From Rhodosorus marinus (taxonomy: Eukaryota; Rhodophyta; Stylonematophyceae; Stylonematales; Stylonemataceae), in NCBI GenBank assembly GCA_029953675.1, contig JAMWBK010000009.1, positions 62,001 to 126,000 on the forward strand: a stretch of DNA of 64,000 nt, written 5' to 3'. How positions within the stretch are numbered: the first letter of the stretch is position 1; every line of letters begins with the position of its first letter. Shown here one piece after another: positions 1 to 10,203 of this stretch. A program made the position numbers and the translations under genes. Below the pieces are notes generated by a model that saw nothing but the letters and a program-made list of their open reading frames with translations, ran no database searches and was not told the DNA's origin.

Positions 1-798
1 CTCCTGCTGACCCAGCTGTTGTTGTCTGAGTCGGCTCGATTCTTGCTGGCTCAAGTATCTCATGAGAGAGCAACTCAAGCGGTGCTCCAGATGGCCCGGC
101 AGAACGGGAAATCGATCAACTTTTTGTTTCCCTCAACTGATGAGCCCAACTTCCGACTGCGATCACATCCGCATGGAGCCAACGGTAGCACATCCTTCTT
201 CGCCTTGTGGAAGCCGCGTGTGGCTGTGCTTACCCTGGCTATTGGGTTTGCGCAGTTTGCTGGGACAATGGCCTTCTACGGTCTAACCCTATCGAATGCA
301 CAGCACGTCACGGAAAACCAGTATATGAATACCGTTCTCGGAGCCTTTGCTGAAGTCCCAGGGATCTTTGTCACGTGGCTCGCAGCTGAGCGCTTTGGGC
401 GAAGGATAACGTACGCCGCGATTTTGGGTACACTAGGTGTCGCCCTCATTGGGGCCTCGTTGCCCTCGCTGGGCGGCGTGGCGACAGGAATCCTGCTTCT
501 CGTTGGTAGATTTGCGGCAGCTGGAGCTACAATGATTTGCTACGTTGTGTCTGCCGAGTGCTTTCCAACAGACTGCCGCAGTGCTGGAGTGGCCTGGGGA
601 AGTAGCTGTGGGCGACTGGGTGCAATCCTTGCCCCATTAACCTTCGATCTTCCGTTCGGAAGTGTCGCGTATTCAGTGATTAACCTATTGGCAATGGTTA
701 GTACCGCCGCTCTTCTACCAGAAACTCTTGGGAAGAAGATGGACTCCCATGACAGCAACGAAGAGCACGAAGACTACGAAGAGATCGAAACTGGGTAG
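1..798 (+). CDS. MFS transporter, SLC22/SV2-like, C-terminal part
   Basis: The frame is open from base 1, so the N-terminal half lies outside the window. The first residues contain SESARFLLA, matching the PES-R-(W/F)L motif at the end of the first six-helix bundle in SLC22/SV2-type carriers. A cytosolic loop follows, then about six hydrophobic segments. GRFAAAGATMICYVVSAECFP and the following TDCRSAGVAWGSSCGR match the family signature around helices 10-11 (G-x3-A-x-Y-x-x-AE-x-FPT-x-xRS). The tail is acidic (EEHEDYEEIE) and cytosolic. The family carries organic ions or sugars across membranes; the substrate cannot be read from sequence. No intron is needed in the visible part. Function class is secure, substrate unknown. 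Confidence 0.9.
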   Translation, partial: LLLTQLLLSESARFLLAQVSHERATQAVLQMARQNGKSINFLFPSTDEPNFRLRSHPHGANGSTSFFALWKPRVAVLTLAIGFAQFAGTMAFYGLTLSNAQHVTENQYMNTVLGAFAEVPGIFVTWLAAERFGRRITYAAILGTLGVALIGASLPSLGGVATGILLLVGRFAAAGATMICYVVSAECFPTDCRSAGVAWGSSCGRLGAILAPLTFDLPFGSVAYSVINLLAMVSTAALLPETLGKKMDSHDSNEEHEDYEEIETG

Positions 799-1613
799 AC
801 TGAATTGAGTATGGCGAGGTTGGCTGATCGCCGAGCACCGCACCTACATACATGAGCGACTGTTTCAGTGTTTTGAGGAAAGACCGGCGTCTACCTGACG
901 AAAAGAGGTTGTGTCCAAAGTAACCCCAGACTAACGTAACCGCGTACACTTACCCCCAACTGCAGGTAGGCCCTGAGAGTTCCTTTACAGAGCGGTTTCT
1001 AGTCGAGACTTTGGGACAAGGCATTGATGGGATGCGCGGACCTCGAGGGCTGAGTTGCAAGAGTGCACGCTCAGAGCGTGATCTACACGATACTATGTGG
1101 CTTGTCACACCTCCACCCAGTTGGTGACGATGTGTGGTCCCTTTCCAATCTAGCCTCTGCGTAGCAGCACCTTCCCTCGCTGTCCAAAAAGGCAGGACGC
1201 CACAATCACATACGGTGATTGTACATTGGACCGGAAACACTATGGTAGAAAACTTTCATCAGCTATCCGCGAGGTTGTTCCATACGCTTTGAGGACCCCA
1301 TCAATAAAGACAGACATGATAAACCCACAATGTTCTCTCGTTGCTGCCACCCCCATCCGTACCCGAGTAACCCACAACTCTAACACAGTTGGATGTGCAC
1401 GCCGAGCTTTTGATCGATGTTTATCGTGTTCGGGATTGTCACAGGAGCGCGGCCCACTTTCGAATGTCCGGATTCTTTAGTACGGAGCACATTTGAGTGT
1501 GTTTGCACTTGAAACGGTGTGGAGTAATTGATCGTGTTCAAATTTCTAATGACCACGTCGGATTGAAAGATCGGCTACCTTGTTTTCGAAAAGCTCGGTT
1601 TTTACGTTCAGAG
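799..1613. other. Intergenic, no supported gene
   Basis: Short ORFs occur on both strands but none has recognisable domains or matching splice partners. It probably holds the transporter 3' UTR and the upstream region of the next plus-strand gene. Confidence 0.5.
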
Positions 1614-2117
1614 ATGCCCCGCCCACGAGAGCCTAAGGACTATGAATGGTGCGACAACGTTCCTCTGAATGTTAAATTAACGAACGATCCGGTACCTGTG
1701 CTGAAGGCCATAGCAGAAGGAAGAATTGACACCGCCATTGAAGAATTCTCCTTCAAGCAGTGCGACAAGCAAGCGCAAGAGTTTGTTCGCTGCGCTGAGG
1801 TAAACGGAGGCCCTTCAATTGAGTTTCCTTAGCAGCCTAGTCCACTGCTTTCTTGTGCGGCACCTACGTGCTACCCGAATTGCTGCTAATTCACTCTTGG
1901 GTTGCTTCCTGGTTCTCATCCTACAAAGGGAAAGTTTTTCTCTCTGCTGTTTTCCTGCAAGACCGAGAATAGAACGATGCTGGACTGTACGAAAAAATAC
2001 CGGAGCGAGCCGTTCCGAGACGTGTTCAGACGTGCATATGCGAAGCAGTACCCCCACACAGTGCTTGACTGGAAGACGCCAGAATATGAAACTTCGGCCA
2101 CTGAAGAATCAACATAA
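1614..2117 (+). CDS. Small CX9C (CHCH/Cmc1-like) protein, two exons
   Basis: Exons 1614-1799 and 1962-2117 join in phase 0 across a GTAAAC...GCAAG intron of 162 nt, giving 113 aa. The middle has C-D-K-Q-A-Q-E-F-V-R-C, a CX9C pair, and a third cysteine ten residues on (TMLDC), followed by a basic helix. CX9C helical hairpins are typical of small mitochondrial intermembrane-space proteins (COX-assembly and complex I factors imported by Mia40). A full twin CX9C is not present, so the family match is tentative. The start was taken at the ATG before PRPREPKDYEWC; an in-frame ATG at 1497 would add 39 residues that look non-coding. Confidence 0.5.
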
Positions 2118-2853
2118 TGAGGACATTCATCTGCTATGTTGACAGTTTGGAGCGGTCCAAGGGGCAGGAGGTTGACGCAATCAGAACCCAAACTGGAGCT
2201 AAGATAGAAACCCTTAGAGGTGCATCAGATCCTCGAACGGGGAAAAACCTTCCATGCCTCGGGTGTCGATGTTCTGTTGATGGACTTTGGCTCTGCGCCA
2301 CCATGATTTCAGATACCCGCCGCCACCGCGCCCCCTCCCCCTTAAGCAACGAAGACGAGGAGCAGTGGGCTCTTGGCGTTCCATGACATGTGAACGCGTG
2401 TTCGTTTCTGGGGATGGGCGTCTGACAGTTCTCATTAAACGAATTTTCGCACACTCCCGCGGGCCTGGACATCCGAAGACGAGCGTTCATGGGTGCTCTG
2501 GTGCAGCTAGGGGGTATTGCGGTTAGGCTCCGCTGCCCTTTTTTTCTGAAAAACGAACGAGGATTGGATTCCTCCAATGTAAAATTTCCCACACTGGTTA
2601 GATTACTACTCCCAGATGACCACCCCAAGGGATGTGGTGGTGCCTCGCATGACATCTAAGTTTCTCACGCGTCACTCGGCATGCCCAAGACGCTGAATCA
2701 CATCCAGCCCATGTTTGCATAGTAGAAGCTCACTCCGTCATTGGGCAACTGTGACCACCATGCTCACGCTTCCACCGAAGCACTGATCTTCCAATTATGA
2801 CACCAAAATGATTGCGAAATCGGTACTAGGGTGAGGGCAACTCACGAGAATGG
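2118..2853. other. Intergenic, no supported gene
   Basis: A 173-codon minus-strand ORF (2134-2655) is present but is low-complexity Ser/Pro/Arg-rich, with no domain or splice partners. I regard it as chance. Confidence 0.5.
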
Positions 2854-4117
2854 ATGCTTGATTGGCAGGAGGGAGTCGATGGACAGAAACAACATATGCA
2901 GGGACTCCAGGACCTTGTATGCTTCTACTTGTATGCTATCGTAATATGGAGCCGCCAGCTTTTTCGAAATCTACTCGTTGGAATGGAGCGTCCAAACCCA
3001 TCAAGGTTTGCTCAGGCATCTCCAAGAATATGCGGAAGAAAGTTCCTTGTCACTGGGACTGGATCGGGCATTGGAAAGGTACTCTGTGATGAGCTGCACC
3101 GACTGGGAGGGATTGTGGTAAGGTTTTGGAATAGTAGAGCAGTGCCTGCTGAAGGCACGAAGCTGAAAATGTGTAGATCGTTCATGCAAGAGACAGGGCT
3201 CGGTTATTAACAGAAATCGCATCTATATTTTTTGCTCCGAACAGATAGCGCTCCATGGACCCCACACCGACGCTCCCAGAACGGCGTCTGACGCGTATGG
3301 ATGTGATTTTACCAGCGTTGAGCAGATCAGAGCCACAGGGGCTACAGTAGCCAAGCGACATTCAGATATCGACGTTTTGGTACATTGTGCCGGTGTGATG
3401 TTCCCGAAGGCCCTGAACACAGAAGACGGACTTGAAACAACAATACAAGTGAACAGTATAGCGCCTTTCATTTTGACAGAAGCACTACAAACTGGCCTGG
3501 TCCGACCTCCTCGTGGTATGCCGTTTTAACGGACTTGCCCTAAGAAAGAGTGAGTGCGGGACTGGTTGCCTTCGTTCAACTTTCTTTACTGTTGTTTCTT
3601 ACGATATCCAGCACTGGTATTTTTGTCATCTGAGATGCACCGATGTTTTCCCATTTGCACCTGGAGGGCTTCATATGTGCACACTCGAAGATCCAGATAC
3701 CACGCGTATGCCCTATCAAAGCTGTGTGCGCACGCATTACTTGGACGTCGCAGCGACGCGGAGACAAACTTATTTGTGCACCCAGGAGTAGTTGACACAG
3801 CTTTGTACGAGAATGAAACCGGTATTCTAGGATCAATGGTCCGATTTGTCCAAAAGCTCTCTTTCTGGTCACCCGAGTACTGCGTGCGGGAGCTCCTGGC
3901 ACAGGCTATTGGTCCGAGCCTTGGAGGAGACCTGAGCGGAAAGTACGACCTGAAACCACCAATCTATTTGAACCTCCCCGAACGGACGTCTTGGCCGCTG
4001 AGTATTCCTGACGATGAGTACGGCGAACTGCATGCACATCTTGCGCGTGTGGCGCATCAAATCAAAGAGAATGACCACTCTGCTTCTGGGAAGTTGCCCC
4101 GTACAGGTCATTCGTAG
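2854..4117 (+). CDS. Membrane-anchored short-chain dehydrogenase/reductase
   Basis: Three exons, 2854-3117, 3245-3515 and 3612-4117, join in consistent phases to give 346 aa. The N terminus has one hydrophobic segment (LVCFYLYAIVIW), a likely ER or outer-membrane anchor. The Rossmann motif is TGTGSGIG (TGxxxGxG), then HCAGVM at the NNAG position, strand 5 VFLSSEMHR with the catalytic Ser, the active-site YALSK (YxxxK), and HPGVVDT after it. This is the retinol-dehydrogenase/WWOX-like classical SDR pattern: NAD(P)(H)-dependent oxidation or reduction of a hydroxyl or carbonyl on a lipid-like substrate. HCAG replaces the usual NNAG. The loop after the first beta-alpha unit is shortened. Start uncertain: ATG 2854 or 2896. 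The substrate cannot be inferred. Confidence 0.82.
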
Positions 4118-4199
4118 CGAAGTGCTCTAATTTCCACAGCGAACAGACCGAAAAACGAAGATCATGTCCGTGACAAACTTCTAAAACGGGTTTCCGGGC

Positions 4200-4500
4200 T
4201 ACGCAACTGATGGCAAGGCCTTCGAATTTCCCAAAAACGAGCCATCAGCTCTCATAGTGATGTCGCTTAGACTAGGTTTAGCTGAGATATGGTCTTGACT
4301 CTTGAACGACTTGTCAAGATGGTCATCGACGATGTCCGCCAAGCATTGCTTAGAAGCGGAGTGGGCGTTCGGCAAGATACTGGAATCCGAAACAATGCTA
4401 TCTACCACATCACCCTTTCTACGACGTACATCATCGAATTCGGATCCATCAAACGTTCACGAGGCTCGTTACTTCCGCCAGCCCCGAAAGTCTAGCACAT
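4200..4500 (+). repeat. Diverged interspersed repeat, copy 1 (inverted partner at 5018-5317)
   Basis: By eye this matches the reverse complement of 5018-5317 over its full length with many substitutions and small indels. Shared blocks include GAAGCGGAGTGGGCGTTCGG, TATCAAGATGGTC/TGTCAAGATGGTC and TTTCTACRACR. Reading frames are not conserved between copies, so it is a non-coding repeat. Confidence 0.75.
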
Positions 4501-5017
4501 ATTGGGACATCGTGAATATTGTTAACTCTGGATGATACCAATTCAATAGTTGACCTTCATGAAGCCAAGGGGGAGGGGACTCCAATTTTGTGTTGTACCC
4601 AATTGAGAATTTAACCATCTAAGGTCGACTGACCCCGGAATCATCGATTTACGTATAGACGTTATCCAAAAACACTCCCAAAGCCTGATCAGAATAGACA
4701 TTCAGGGGGTTCTCAAAAGCGCGGGATCTTCAGTAGTTTGTGTAGGTCCTCAGACTCCTTTTTACACCTTTTACACCTTTTACACTTTTTACACTTTTAT
4801 GCACTGGTGTTTTTTTTATGTAGCACCCCTCCAGGTGGGAGTGCAGCTTGCATGAGGCCTCATCCAAACCCAAGGGTTGAGCTTGGAGTTCGACTCCGAC
4901 TACAAGTGCAAAGAGTACGTTTCGCGTTTGCATCAAACGATCATTGAATCGTAGTTACTTTGGGAGGTATTTCCTGCTGTTAAATTTGCTGCTGTTCATC
5001 CTACGATGCTCTCAAGG
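4501..5017. other. Spacer between inverted repeats with a short tandem tract
   Basis: Bases about 4758-4800 hold several tandem copies of a TTTTACACC-type 9-mer. No gene is seen. Confidence 0.6.
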
Positions 5018-5317
5018 TTCTGTTTTCCACGGCTTCTCGCTGGAGCAACGAGCCTAGTGAATGTAGGATTGATCCCCAGGTCGATGGTGCATGTTGTAGA
5101 AAGGGTGAGGTGGCAGAAAATGTTGTTTCGTATCCTGCATCTCGCCGAACGCCCACTCCGCTTCTCACCAATGCCTATGTCCGACATCCTCGCTGACCAT
5201 CTTGATAAGCAGTTGAAGACTGAAGGCCAGTTCCCGGTTGAACCTACTCTATGCAAAATCAACATAACAGCTGATTGGTCTTCCTCGGGAAACTGGACTC
5301 CTCGTCTTACTTGCTGA
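5018..5317 (-). repeat. Diverged interspersed repeat, copy 2
   Basis: Inverted partner of 4200-4500, about 0.5 kb away. The pair could be two insertions of one old element or the arms of a degraded fold-back element. Confidence 0.75.
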
Positions 5318-5990
5318 AATTGCCGCTTGCCGCTTAGACATAGTGTTCCAACAGTTGCAACACGGAAGATAGTGAAGGTACTTCGATATCATGGCTGAGA
5401 TAGTATGATTGCTGCTAAGCGTACTGCAGACCCGTGTTGTACACTCAATGAGGACCTCAACTATATATACACACATGCGTTCCAACAACATAACACTTCA
5501 AAAGTTGGGTTTGCATTGGAGAAACACATCGGTTTGGATAGAGGCCAATTAACTCATTTCAACGCAAGAGAGTTTACTATTCAATGCCGGGCCCAGCGTT
5601 TTGGAGACACAAAGCCGTTGCTGATGTTGCAAACGCAACATAAAAACCCTTCAACAATAACGGAATTCGCAAGCCAGAGGGCTGACTGAATTTCGCTACG
5701 GCCCGCAGTTTAGGCTCAACACTAAAAAGGGAGCAGAAAAGTATTAGCAATTCATTAGTTCCTAGGATTTACACGTACTATATTCTACGAGTATAGACTA
5801 GTCAAGACGCGCTGTACGGGGATTAACCCTGACCAGATGGGAGCGGTCTATCGAAGCAGTCTTATGCCTATGGGCGGGCCCATGTGCGTTTCCCGAAGCA
5901 CGGGTTTATCAGCGTTTTAACCAGATGAAAACCAGATTTCCGAATCGCATTTGGAGTATGAAGCTTGACGGCGTAACCTCCAATGAAGAT
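5318..5990. other. Intergenic, nothing recognised
   Basis: AT-richer sequence. ORF 5405-5689 has no domain and no splice partners. Confidence 0.5.
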
Positions 5991-7416
5991 GTTGAAACGG
6001 TCACGGGGCAACGGTGACGATACGCTCTCAGCATCTAGGAGGATGATTCACACATGGTCACACATACGGTAGGACCGATGTGAAAACAGTATACGGTAGA
6101 CAAACCATATAGAGGTTCACACATTTGAAATAGTTTGAACAGTACAAGCTATCGATCTTCCCCATAGTATAGTAGGATACTTAAGTGGTAGATATCGAAC
6201 ACAAGGGTCAGGGAAACCAATAAAGAAACCATCGAAGTTCGCTTGGTGCAGCCTCTTTCAAGGTTGGAAACCAGTAAAAATCTCTACATGGTCTCATCGC
6301 TTGGTGCGATTACAACGAAGACAGAGGTTTAGTTTTCAAGGGATAATGACGACGAGAGCTATGTCACGGGCATCGACGAGGCAAGGTCGAGAGACTTCGC
6401 ATTGCCAACAGTCTTCTCGGGGGATCAGGATTCGTACCAATCCTTCCGAAACTGGAGGCAGCAAGTGGAGTGTTACCTGGCTGTCAAGGGCCTAAAGCAT
6501 GTCATTTATCAACCGCAGGATGCAGCGGACGAAGAGAAAACGTTCGTGTCGGCGGTTTTGTCCCGGGTGCTGGATGGACCGGCGCTGGACACCGCCTATG
6601 CATCCTCCAGAGAGGCCACGCCAGACGAGGCATGGGCTGCGTTGCGGGCAAGGTACGAACCATCGTCCAGGAGAGCGGCAGTCAACGTGTGGAATGGAAT
6701 CAATCGGCGGAAGCTACGTCGTGGGGAGGCTCCGCGCTCCTTGACGATGGTTCGTACCTTGCCCGCAACGCAGCCCATGCCTCGTCTGGCGTGGCCTCTC
6801 TGGAGGATGCATAGGCGGTGTCCAGCGCCGGTCCATCCAGCACCCGGGACAAAACCGCCGACACGAACGTTTTCTCTTCGTCCGCTGCATCCTGCGGTTG
6901 ATAAATGACGTGCTTTAGGCCCTTGACAGCCAGGTAACACTCCACTTGCTGCCTCCAGTTTCGGAAGGATTGGTACGAATCCTGATCCCCCGAGAAGACT
7001 GTTGGCAATGCGAAGTCTCTCGACCTTGCTTCGTCTCCAGATGCCCGTGACATAGCTCTCGTCGTCATTATCCCTTGAAAACTAAACCTCTGTCTTCGTT
7101 GTAATCGCACCAAGCGATGAGACCATGTAGAGATTTTTACTGGTTTCCAACCTTGAAAGAGGCTGCACCAAGCGAACTTCGATGGTTTCTTTATTGGTTT
7201 CCCTGACCCTTGTGTTCGATATCTACCACTTAAGTATCCTACTATACTATGGGGAAGATCGATAGCTTGTACTGTTCAAACTATTTCAAATGTGTGAACC
7301 TCTATATGGTTTGTCTACCGTATACTGTTTTCACATCGGTCCTACCGTATGTGTGACCATGTTGGAATCATCCTCCTAGAGCGTATCGTCACCGTTGATC
7401 GCGTGACCGTTTCAAC
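5991..7416. mobile_element. Large palindrome of a copia-like gag 5' region
   Basis: Bases 5991-6678 and the reverse complement of about 6734-7416 are nearly identical, with a spacer of about 55-75 bp. Each arm has about 350 bp of non-coding leader and then the start of a gag ORF (MTTRAMSRA...). Differences are few: a 4-bp deletion in the left arm shifts its frame near 6373, and a few bases differ in the leader (left has CAGCAT inserted near 6030). High arm identity implies a recent event. The structure is the 5' end of an LTR element (leader plus gag) duplicated head-to-head, with no protease, integrase or RT in the window. Confidence 0.9.
6700..7068 (-). pseudogene. Copia-type Gag N-terminal fragment (UBN2-like)
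   Basis: This is the right-arm reading frame, intact from MTTRAMSRAS into the spacer. It includes SFRNWRQQVECYLAVKGL, DEEKTFVSAVLSRVLDGPAL and DEAWAALRARYEPSS, matching the Retrotran_gag_2/UBN2 pattern (W-x-x-x-hhxhLxx-KGL ... A-W-x-x-L-x-x-x-Y). It then runs into the opposite arm and loses homology. The full Gag is absent, so it is a truncated copy. The same sequence on the plus strand (6346-6770) carries a frameshift. Confidence 0.75.
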
Positions 7417-7977
7417 ACGTTATAAAGGACAATTGCATTTACCTGGGCTTTCTCAAGTGCACCCTGCAGGCTGCTCTCCGCGACAAGTTAAAATTTAGCG
7501 GGTACAGCCTTCTTGTCCTCACAACAGCTGTACTTCTTTGTCAGTCAAGAATTACCTAAGCATACGGTGAATGGAGTTGCCAGGCAGCACGATGAAAAGC
7601 CCCGCTCGTCGATGACGGGCGGCCCAAACAAGCCTTTTTACCCAATATTGATACCAACTCATCCTGCAAGCACCTCGTGAAGTTCCAAACGCGCAATCCT
7701 TCCGTGTATGGATCTTGCCGAGAGGCCCAAGAAGCTTTGTGGGTGTTCACGACGGATTCGATAGGGGTATCTATCTACTTGCAACGCACAGTGTATCGCG
7801 GAAACAAGGTTCCATCTGGTCCCAGGAATGTCAAGAGAGCAAGTGCACAATACGCAAGCAATGAATTACAAAACAGAAGATGAGGAACAAAGTAGTGACG
7901 CAAACTGCATCAGCATCACCATACCCCCGAGTTCTATTTCACCTCATAGCACTCCTCAGCTCATTCATTTATTTCTG
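7417..7977. other. Intergenic, nothing recognised
   Basis: Only short unsupported ORFs on both strands. Confidence 0.5.
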
Positions 7978-8281
7978 GTTGGAAGTACAACATACCCGGA
8001 AGCAAGCGCCTAGATATCTCTTCGAATCAGTATTGAACGCCAGCCACTCCCTCCGCCTGGAAACTTGCACTTCAGAATATTTTTTAAAAATAATCCTCCC
8101 ACCCAAGATAGGATCATATATTTTCCGGGTTGGAAGTCCACCACCCCCCACCACGACCGGAAGCGAGCACGTAGATATCTCTTCGAATCAGTAGTGAAAG
8201 CCAGCCTCTCCCGCCGCCTGGAAATTGTACTTTAGAAATTTTTTAAAAATATTCCTTCACCCCAGATAGCGCCACATACGT
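7976..8281 (+). repeat. Tandem direct repeat, two units of about 152 bp
   Basis: Unit 1 (about 7976-8125) and unit 2 (about 8128-8281) share GGTTGGAAGT, TAGATATCTCTTCGAATCAG, CGCCTGGAAA and a TTTTTTAAAAATA tract in the same order. They differ at scattered positions. An (AT)n run follows at 8280-8297. Confidence 0.85.
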
Positions 8282-8770
8282 ATATATATATATATTTCTT
8301 TTTCACTGATCTGTCTGATGTTTTTCCTATCGATGGATTTCCCAATCCTACACAAGACAGAACGCGAAATTGAGGGAAAGTAGCCTGCCTCCGGCTCGCT
8401 GAGGTTTGAAGCTGGTGGGAACGCTGGGTGAGGCGTGAGGAAGCAGAGCTCCAAATTTGCAAAGGCGTATTGTCTTCATTTTTGGGGGAAGGATCAGGCA
8501 GACTCTTTTCGAATTTGGGACAGTCTCATTCGTTCTGTTAGCTCGTGTTAGCTTGATTGCCCAAAACTTGGCCGGTAATTGGCCTTCACGGGACTTCAAT
8601 CCTAGCAGGTGTTTTGTGCAGCGCGTATGGTGGCTTCGAGAAGTAGGTACGCTTGAATGTGGACGAGAGTGAAGCGGAAGGGGGTTTGTCCTAGTGAAAG
8701 GGCTCAGTGATGTAATGCGCGGCGGCATTCGCAGAGGAATCTGGTCAGTATATTTCGGGACAATCAAGCA

Positions 8771-9334
8771 ATGCTAGCGGGTTTCGTTCTGGTCGCGGTG
8801 CAGAAGAGGAACGGAGCGGAGAGTGCAAAGCGAAAGGTCCATAGGTGTCGGCTTTGTAGGGCAGTAGGACACAACGTTAGGACCTGCCCCGAGTTGAAGA
8901 AGGTTAGGCCGGAGGGGTTTTACAAGCAAATCTGCAGCGTATGTGGAGTTGAGGGTCATAACAAGAGGAATTGCCCAAAGAATTCTAAGTGTACGGTCTG
9001 TAGCGGAACGAGGAGAATACTCTGCAAGGCCTGCAGTGGTTTCGGAACCTTGAGTGGTCTGAAAAAAAATGTGGAGGACGACTCTCCTATGAAGTCTTCC
9101 CCACACAGTGGACCCTTGGGAGTGCTATACGACTCGTCGGCAGAGTCCCAGAGTGATCTGGAGATGCTTCAGCGCGCTCGACGACGTGTGCAGCACCACA
9201 TGCAGCTGATGCACCAGATTTCCGCGGAGAACTCGGACTTGGACTACTTTGTAGGAGGAACGGCTAGAGCGAATGATCAGTGCCGGGTCTGTATGGGGAA
9301 GGGCTACTTGAGATGCCTTTCATGTGCGGCTTGA
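8771..9334 (+). CDS. Zinc-knuckle protein with DnaJ-type CxxCxGxG repeats
   Basis: Single open frame of 187 aa. Residues about 26-39 are CRLCRAVGHNVRTC and about 55-68 are CSVCGVEGHNKRNC, two CX2CX4HX4C zinc knuckles. These are followed by CTVCSG...CKACSGFGTL and, after a charged helical linker, CRVCMGKGYLRCLSC, which resemble the Cys-rich zinc domain of DnaJ. Plant plastid proteins of the BSD2/LQY1/PSA2 type use such DnaJ-type zinc domains as thiol-dependent assembly chaperones; coupling to two zinc knuckles is unusual. The N terminus (MLAGFVLVAVQKRNG) may be preceded by an unseen exon with a targeting peptide, because ATG 8771 leaves only about 10 residues before the basic stretch. Role is inferred only. 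Confidence 0.75.
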   Translation: MLAGFVLVAVQKRNGAESAKRKVHRCRLCRAVGHNVRTCPELKKVRPEGFYKQICSVCGVEGHNKRNCPKNSKCTVCSGTRRILCKACSGFGTLSGLKKNVEDDSPMKSSPHSGPLGVLYDSSAESQSDLEMLQRARRRVQHHMQLMHQISAENSDLDYFVGGTARANDQCRVCMGKGYLRCLSCAA

Positions 9335-9876
9335 GGAGCATTATGAGTTAAAGCTCGTGACTTTGGAGTTCTCTTTGTGGAACGCAAACCATGCGTTGGG
9401 GTGGTAGGAAGAATGTCGATTCTGATGAACAGTTGAGCTTTGGGTAACCTCGGTGTTGGTTCTGGATTAATGTGCAGGCCAGGAAAGTCTGTCAGAAAGG
9501 GCAGATTATTGAGAACTCCCCGCGTGAGTGAGTAGATTGTTTTGTGTTGAGTTCCGCTTCTGAAATCCTCGATTTCTAATAAGGAAGGGGCTGAAAACAG
9601 CCATAGGAAAATCGCCGTCAAATCCTTCAGCAGCGTAAGCTCTACGTCGCTTTTATATAAAACTAAAGGTCTGGTGCAGAATGTCCTTCGTCGTTTTCCG
9701 ATTACTTAACAAGTTCATTTTACAAACATAAACGGAACTTATGGGAAACATCAATTTCCGCCCTCCCTGATTGTGAACACTAGCTCAACTCCTTTGAAGC
9801 AGAACTCCTAGGAGTCAGATCAATTACCTATACATAAACGGAAGCCCGCCAAGTTCAACGAGGCAGCCTCCGTCGC
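9335..9876. other. Intergenic between convergent genes
   Basis: 3' flanks of 8771-9334 (+) and of the minus-strand ORF ending at 9877. Nothing recognised. Confidence 0.5.
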
Positions 9877-10203
9877 CTACTGAGACGAAATGAAATACGG
9901 CACGCCAAAACCGAAGGATGACTCTCTCTTCTTCCCGTCGCCACTCGTATGCATGAAATTCACGTACGTATCAGGGCTGTACGAAACAGGATCTGGGACG
10001 TCGAAGTCTCCTAGCGGCAGGTCGTATTCGTCCGCTAGCTCAGACTCAGGCTCACCGACGTGGCCAAGAACATCGGCGTTGCTCAAACACTTCGGGTTGT
10101 CTTCCCAGTCATTTGAATACCCAAGACATGCACCGAAGCCTCTGCTCACCCGCTTCTTATCTGAAAGTCCAGAGCTGCTCCTCCTCCAGCGAAAGATCTT
10201 CAT
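9877..10203 (-). CDS. Hypothetical acidic protein
   Basis: 108 codons with a basic start (MKIFRWRRSSSGLSDKKR) and an acidic middle (GEPESELADEYDLPLGDFDVPDP). No family recognised. Amino-acid composition looks protein-like, unlike most ORFs nearby, but the plus-strand frame 9890-10393 overlaps it and no splice partners were found. It may be a single exon of a larger gene. Confidence 0.35.
   Translation of the reverse strand: MKIFRWRRSSSGLSDKKRVSRGFGACLGYSNDWEDNPKCLSNADVLGHVGEPESELADEYDLPLGDFDVPDPVSYSPDTYVNFMHTSGDGKKRESSFGFGVPYFISSQ

Noticed and set aside
2134-2655. A 173-codon minus ORF
   Set aside because: Low complexity, no splice partners and no recognisable domain.
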